DNA of 35,034 bases, taken from the IMG/VR virus record IMGVR_UViG_3300032893_000200, positions 1 to 35,034 of that record. One strand, given 5' to 3'. Made by a program: the position numbers and the translations under genes. Positions 32,182 through 35,034 of this stretch are shown here, one piece after another (positions within the stretch are counted from its first letter, which is position 1; every line of letters begins with the position of its first letter). Below the pieces are notes generated by a model, which saw only the letters and a program-made list of their open reading frames with translations, searched no databases and was not told the DNA's origin. The DNA comes from a virus.

Positions 32182-33804
32182 CTATCTCCTCCATTGCAGC
32201 GCATCCGTCCACCACGTAGGGAACAATCCTCTTGCGCTATTCCAAAGCCTGTCAAACTGCGAGTCCAACACGTACGTGACGGCTTTGTCCTGTTTATGCC
32301 GAACGCCTCTGCCGGTCATTTGCACTATCGACCGGACAGCCTGAACATTATACCATGTTTGCCCCCCCGTCGAGTGCATCCTAGCTGAAACCTGCCGGTC
32401 ACCTAAGTTGGGAAAAGGTACCTTTGCCACGATAATCACGGAGCACAAATCGTCAGGCAAGTCCACGCCACGATCCAAACTTGGCGCAATCAATATCCCG
32501 CCCATTTCCTTAAACTCTTCCACGACGGCGAGCTTCTCACCTGACGACGAATATGTCCACACGGGACGACTCTTCGGCACCAACTCCGCGATCTCGTTCT
32601 CCAACCAGCCTGCCAACTTATACGACACGGTGTGGATAAGGATGTTCTCGTACTCGTGCTGAAAGATCATCTTCATCAACGTGTCCAGCAGCTTCCCGCG
32701 CTCATCCTCTTGCGTCTTGCGGCTCATGTTGGCGACGGGTCGTACGACAATCGGCCGGTTCTCAACGGGGAACGTACTTTGCATGGTAACGGTACGAAAC
32801 TCCTTCTCCCAACCTAAGTCATCAACGACCATTTGACGTGCGGATATGGGCGTCGCGGACATTAGTAGCCATTTATCCCCTAACGGCCATAGCTGTCCGC
32901 GTGCCACCCGATCGACCTTCACGGGCTTAAACGAGATGGTCCCCCACTCTTCCTTCCTGGCGTCGCCGGTGAACACCCACCCACTTGAGTCCTGCTGTAT
33001 GACCCGTAGAGCCGCCGCCAAGCTCCCCAAAGCCTTCCGCTCCCGGCGCTCCTTCACGCTGGCCTGATCGAATCTCGGCAGACGTTCAACCTGAGCCTCA
33101 ACCTTCCCAATCGCATCAACGAACCAGTCACCCCACGACTCTTGGACGGTCACTTTCGCCGGCGCACGCAGCCCCAACATCCTCGCACGACGTACGGAAA
33201 TATCCACACTTACGTACCCCATCAACTCGGACTCAAGCGTGTCGCACTCATCCGCAATGACCAGCCTTCTCCCCGCCAACCTCCCCGGCCCGTTCCCTTC
33301 CGTTAACAAATACCGCGTATTCAGCACAGCCAACGGCGAACGTACAGCGTCATTCTTCGCAATCTCGTACGGACACGTCTGCTTGCTGCCGCACCATTCG
33401 CATTCTGGCTTATCCTTCGTCGCCGTACAGTCCGCGCACGTTACGTCCCAGACTTGCTTCAATGTCTGATAGTTACTGCGCCCTTTTAACACGGACGAGT
33501 ACGGGAAATCTTTGACGAACTGGTCCTGCAAGGCGATAGTCGAACACGCATATACGGCACTTGGCACGTCCATCAGGCGACGTACCAGTTCAGCGATAAG
33601 TGTCTTCCCTGAGCCCGTCGGAGCGTCCAAGACGACGACATCAACGTCCCCGAACGCGTCAACGATTTCCCTTACGACGGCCGCCTGCGCCTTCACGCGT
33701 CCCCAATCAACCCATTCCGGCAACCCTGCCATTAACGGATTCTCGGGTATCAGCAGCGAACGGCGCGCGGCGTTAATCTTTTCCAACGCTGAGTCTGATA
33801 GCAT
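32182..33804 (-). CDS. Superfamily 2 helicase, XPD/DinG-like
   Basis: 540 residues. Walker A DAPTGSGKT (60-68), the DExx motif as DECD (185-188), SATP (motif III) and QMTGRGVRHK near the C-terminus (motif VI) are present. Between Walker A and DECD lies a Cys cluster (C123, C126, C135, C138, C144), where XPD and DinG helicases bind an iron-sulphur cluster. These enzymes unwind DNA 5'-3' in family members studied. In the absence of a replicative polymerase gene, it is the main unwinding enzyme of the phage. AAGGGG precedes the start. Confidence 0.88.
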   Translation of the reverse strand: MLSDSALEKINAARRSLLIPENPLMAGLPEWVDWGRVKAQAAVVREIVDAFGDVDVVVLDAPTGSGKTLIAELVRRLMDVPSAVYACSTIALQDQFVKDFPYSSVLKGRSNYQTLKQVWDVTCADCTATKDKPECEWCGSKQTCPYEIAKNDAVRSPLAVLNTRYLLTEGNGPGRLAGRRLVIADECDTLESELMGYVSVDISVRRARMLGLRAPAKVTVQESWGDWFVDAIGKVEAQVERLPRFDQASVKERRERKALGSLAAALRVIQQDSSGWVFTGDARKEEWGTISFKPVKVDRVARGQLWPLGDKWLLMSATPISARQMVVDDLGWEKEFRTVTMQSTFPVENRPIVVRPVANMSRKTQEDERGKLLDTLMKMIFQHEYENILIHTVSYKLAGWLENEIAELVPKSRPVWTYSSSGEKLAVVEEFKEMGGILIAPSLDRGVDLPDDLCSVIIVAKVPFPNLGDRQVSARMHSTGGQTWYNVQAVRSIVQMTGRGVRHKQDKAVTYVLDSQFDRLWNSARGLFPTWWTDALQWRR

Positions 33805-33812
33805 CGTACCCC

Positions 33813-34295
33813 TTAGAAGTGGCTGAGTCGCGTCTCTATCTTAGAGCGGTATTCGGGGTCATCTAGATCAGCGAGGACCTGCACGGCGACGGCACGCGCA
33901 TTGATCCGTTCTCTGACGGTATGCGCGCGGTCTAGCAGCGTACAGACACCGTCGACAGTCTGTTTCTCAACAGCTTGATACGTCAACGCGTCCTCGGTCA
34001 CTTGCCAACGACGGTAAACCTTAGCGGCACGTTCCAACGCCTCACACCCGTCCATCTGCGACATTTCATCAAGCAGAAGACCTAACGCAACCCGCATGAA
34101 ATCCTTCGGCGTGCGGAAATATGGGTGCGTTCGCGAGGCTATAAACTCGCTGATGGCTTCCATGACGCCCGGAGCGACATCGACACGAATAGTGGTCGAA
34201 TGCCCCTTCTTGTCCGATGAGTGGACGAATCGGGCGTATCGGGCGGCCGGGTCCATTTTCTTCGCTTCCGTCGAGAAGTATGCCGATGCAATCAT
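33813..34295 (-). CDS. Ribbon-helix-helix DNA-binding protein, likely operon regulator
   Basis: 160 residues from ATG 34295 (AGGGTG upstream); ATG 34256 (147 residues) is an alternative. STTIRVDV (33-40) is the beta strand and PGVMEAISEFIASR (42-55) and TPKDFMRVALGLLLDEM (62-78) the two helices of an RHH (Arc/MetJ/CopG) fold, in which paired strands enter the major groove. The C-terminal 80 residues are helical and may oligomerise. It is the first gene of the leftward operon and is preceded by tandem 8-bp repeats (34302-34364) of the kind RHH proteins bind. Autoregulation is a strong inference. Confidence 0.75.
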   Translation of the reverse strand: MIASAYFSTEAKKMDPAARYARFVHSSDKKGHSTTIRVDVAPGVMEAISEFIASRTHPYFRTPKDFMRVALGLLLDEMSQMDGCEALERAAKVYRRWQVTEDALTYQAVEKQTVDGVCTLLDRAHTVRERINARAVAVQVLADLDDPEYRSKIETRLSHF

Positions 34296-34299
34296 ATCA
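34291..34299 (-). promoter_or_regulatory. Possible extended -10 element for the leftward operon
   Basis: On the minus strand TGATATGAT (34299-34291) matches an extended -10 box (TGnTATGAT). Transcription would begin near 34284, which would use the internal ATG at 34256 with GGAAG upstream. No -35 box lies at the right distance; extended -10 promoters can do without. A degenerate copy of the 8-bp operator lies directly beside it. Weak support only. Confidence 0.35.
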
Positions 34300-34301
34300 C
34301 A

Positions 34302-34364
34302 CCCTGTCAAGCTCCCCGGCACCCCGTCACCCCGTCACCCAAAACGAGTGACGGGGTGACGGGG
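34302..34364. promoter_or_regulatory. Tandem 8-bp operator array in an 18-bp perfect inverted repeat
   Basis: CCCCGTCA occurs at 34322-34329 and 34330-34337, and its complement TGACGGGG at 34349-34356 and 34357-34364. Together they make an 18-bp perfect inverted repeat (34321-34338 and 34348-34365; 9-bp spacer CCAAAACGA). A variant CCCCGGCA (34314-34321) continues the 8-bp period, and CCCTGTCA (34302-34309) sits by the start of the RHH gene. No T-tract follows either arm, which argues against a terminator. Tandem direct and inverted short repeats are classic targets for RHH regulators. Confidence 0.75.
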
Positions 34365-34388
34365 TAAAGTGAACACCTTGTAAACCGC

Positions 34389-34419
34389 TTGACATGACCC
34401 CCCCGAAAAATGCTATATT
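34389..34419 (+). promoter_or_regulatory. Strong rightward sigma70-like promoter
   Basis: Consensus -35 TTGACA (34389-34394) and near-consensus extended -10 TGC-TATATT (34411-34419) are separated by 19 bp (or 17-18 bp if the -10 is shifted by one or two bases). The spacer has C-runs then A-runs. The expected start is near 34421-34426. It lies 24 bp from the operator array, so the RHH protein could regulate it. The transcript would run away from the leftward operon. Confidence 0.65.
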
Positions 34420-34420
34420 T

Positions 34421-34505
34421 CCTATCGGAGAGGCCGTCGAACCTCCCGCTCGATAGGTATGTCGAGAGCGACCCCCCGGCAAACGCCAGGGGGTCGTTTC
34501 TCGTC
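34421..34505 (+). ncRNA. Predicted small structured RNA of about 75-85 nt
   Basis: A promoter immediately upstream and an intrinsic terminator at 34469-34507 delimit a short transcript with no credible gene. Its 5' part folds: CCTATCG (34421-34427) pairs with CGATAGG (34451-34457), and inside GAGG (34430-34433) pairs with CCTC (34442-34445) around loop CCGTCGAA. The 3' part is the terminator stem. It could be a trans-acting RNA (it contains an AACCTCCCG stretch complementary to Shine-Dalgarno sequences), an early-terminated leader, or an antisense regulator. No known RNA family is recognised. Confidence 0.55.
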
Positions 34506-34507
34506 TT
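34469..34507 (+). terminator. Intrinsic terminator
   Basis: CGACCCCC (34469-34476) pairs with GGGGGTCG (34489-34496). After a single C/A mismatch the stem continues as GGC/GCC around an AAAC tetraloop. TTTCTCGTCTT follows on the plus strand. Stem, loop and T-rich tail are all there, so rightward termination is likely. On the minus strand the tail is absent. Confidence 0.8.
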
Positions 34508-34514
34508 CACCTAT

Positions 34515-34706
34515 CTACTCCGCGCCATCATTCCATGCGTGCGGGTGCTGTTCCTTATGTCGGGGCATGACGACCCGTTCCCCTTGCAAACGGCACCACT
34601 TCCCGCACACGCTACACTTGCCTGCGCGCGGCGGGGTCGTCTTTAACTCCACGGCGACAGTCCCTGAACCGTCACACGCATCCCATATCCTCGTCCCGCC
34701 TTTCAA
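34515..34706 (-). CDS. Zinc-binding mini-protein, 63 aa
   Basis: TTG start 34706, chosen because GGAGG lies six bases upstream inside the preceding gene (35-bp overlap). CDGSGT (about 11-16) and CSVCGKWC (31-38) place four Cys in zinc-finger spacing. The C-terminal part has basic and His residues (MPRHKEQHPHAW). A shorter form from an internal GTG is possible but loses the first Cys. No family is recognised. Confidence 0.55.
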   Translation of the reverse strand: MKGGTRIWDACDGSGTVAVELKTTPPRAGKCSVCGKWCRLQGERVVMPRHKEQHPHAWNDGAE

Positions 34707-34863
34707 CCTTCACCTCCATTTCCGTATCACATTGCGGACAGACGGCATACTCAACGTCGCCGTACTCTTCGTCAAGGAACACGGCGTCGTCTGTATGCCA
34801 TGCGACATCCCCCATCCACGCGCACGATGGACAGACGAACCAACCGTCGTACGGCTCAGTCAT
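34672..34863 (-). CDS. Zinc-ribbon mini-protein, 63 aa
   Basis: ATG 34863 has GGAGG five bases upstream (an ATG 3 bp earlier also exists). CPSC (about 11-14) and CPQC (about 42-45) are separated by an acidic beta pattern (DAVFLDEEYGDVEYAV), a minimal zinc ribbon. It overlaps the membrane peptide gene before it by 8 bp and the next gene by 35 bp. No specific function can be read. Confidence 0.65.
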   Translation of the reverse strand: MTEPYDGWFVCPSCAWMGDVAWHTDDAVFLDEEYGDVEYAVCPQCDTEMEVKVERRDEDMGCV

Positions 34864-34951
34864 CATCGCCTCCGCGCATATGCTTTAACCGCTTCCCTGT
34901 TACGATCGCCAACGCTAGAATCACCGTCCATACGACAAGCAGCCAGATCAT
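34856..34951 (-). CDS. Single-span membrane peptide, 31 aa
   Basis: MIWLLVVWTVILALAIVTGK spans the membrane once, followed by a basic stretch (RLKHMR) and an acidic GGDDD end. Start overlaps the previous stop as ATGA and the stop lies past the zinc-ribbon start (8 bp overlap), so it is embedded in a coupled series. Size and topology fit a small lysis or toxin-like peptide, but also many other small membrane proteins. Confidence 0.5.
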   Translation of the reverse strand: MIWLLVVWTVILALAIVTGKRLKHMRGGDDD

Positions 34952-35034
34952 ACGGTACCGTTCAGATATTCCGTAAGACGAGCGTACTGCCAGGAACGTT
35001 CGTTGACGGCGGCGGCGGCGTTGACGGCGGCGTT
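34948..35034 (-). CDS. Partial small protein cut by the right window edge
   Basis: The last 28 codons of a leftward gene are visible, ending RSWQYARLTEYLNGTV. The visible N-terminal part is Ala/Asn/Val repetitive (NAAVNAAAAVNE), encoded by a repeated GTTGACGGCGGCG on the plus strand. If base 35034 joins base 1, the frame continues back by two codons to a GTG start, giving about 30 residues. No family is recognised. Confidence 0.45.
   Translation of the reverse strand, partial: NAAVNAAAAVNERSWQYARLTEYLNGTV

Noticed and set aside
34321-34365. The 18-bp palindrome as a transcription terminator
   Set aside because: Neither side is followed by a T-tract, and the arms are built from 8-bp tandem units, which fits protein binding better.
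34421-34505. Idea that the small RNA is a phi29-type packaging RNA
   Set aside because: The terminase here is a normal two-domain large subunit, not the small phi29-type ATPase that uses a pRNA, and the predicted RNA is shorter than a pRNA.
34307-34510. 67-codon leftward frame with a GTG start and a GGAG upstream
   Set aside because: It would cross the terminator, the structured segment, the promoter and the 18-bp palindrome. Those elements explain the region better, and the protein shows no domain.
34410-34646. 78-codon rightward frame beginning near the -10 box
   Set aside because: It begins upstream of the likely transcription start, would be interrupted by the terminator at 34469-34507 and opposes a zinc mini-gene.
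1-35034. tRNA genes, CRISPR arrays, integrase or transposase genes, attachment sites
   Set aside because: Looked for on both strands by eye; no cloverleaf-like T-arm context, no spaced direct repeats outside coding repeats, and no recombinase motif was found. A tRNAscan or profile search could still find a weak case.

Overview
The window looks like a complete or nearly complete genome (about 35 kb) of a lytic tailed bacteriophage with a short-tailed (podovirus-like) virion. The evidence is a full head gene set (large terminase, portal, putative scaffold, major capsid protein), an adaptor and nozzle-type tail pair, a 1332-residue ejection-type protein, and the absence of tape-measure, tail-tube or sheath genes. 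I see no integrase, tRNA, ribosomal gene or CRISPR array. The host is not identifiable from the sequence. By eye GC content is about 55-60%, Shine-Dalgarno sites are strong, and GTG and TTG starts are frequent, so an actinobacterium or another moderately high-GC bacterium is plausible but unproven.

Layout. Positions 55-24506 form one rightward, tightly packed block (many ATGA, TGATG or TAATG stop-start overlaps): a membrane-anchored coiled-coil protein, two small genes, large terminase, an FmdB-type zinc-ribbon protein, portal, a run of very small and strongly basic proteins (5691-6461), putative scaffold, major capsid, probable decoration protein, small connector or membrane proteins, a repetitive 939-residue fibre, a DUF2341/LamG-like adhesin with lower GC, nozzle, adaptor, two glutamine-rich proteins, the giant internal protein, a Cro/C1-like HTH protein and a small holin-like protein. 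Positions 24522-34295 form one leftward block. Read in transcription order it holds a ribbon-helix-helix (RHH) regulator, an XPD/DinG-like helicase, a CXXCXGXG zinc mini-protein, two phage proteins of unknown function, a zinc-ribbon protein, a RecB/Cas4-like exonuclease, a RecA/Sak4-like ATPase, an NlpC/P60 endolysin, an ERCC4-type nuclease, a family-4-like uracil-DNA glycosylase, a Cys-rich protein and a D12-class adenine methylase. There is no DNA or RNA polymerase gene and no primase gene, so replication probably uses the host machinery plus this recombination and repair set.

The most interesting region is 34291-34507, just upstream of the RHH gene. It holds tandem 8-bp repeats arranged as an 18-bp perfect inverted repeat, a near-consensus rightward promoter, and a short structured segment ending in a textbook intrinsic terminator. 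This predicts a small RNA of about 75-85 nt next to what looks like the operator of the RHH protein. A second notable feature is the cluster of protamine-like mini-proteins between portal and scaffold.

Positions 34515-35034 carry small leftward genes: two zinc-binding mini-proteins, a single-span membrane peptide and a gene cut by the window edge. If the two window ends are joined, the cut gene gains an in-frame GTG start, which suggests a circular or circularly permuted genome.
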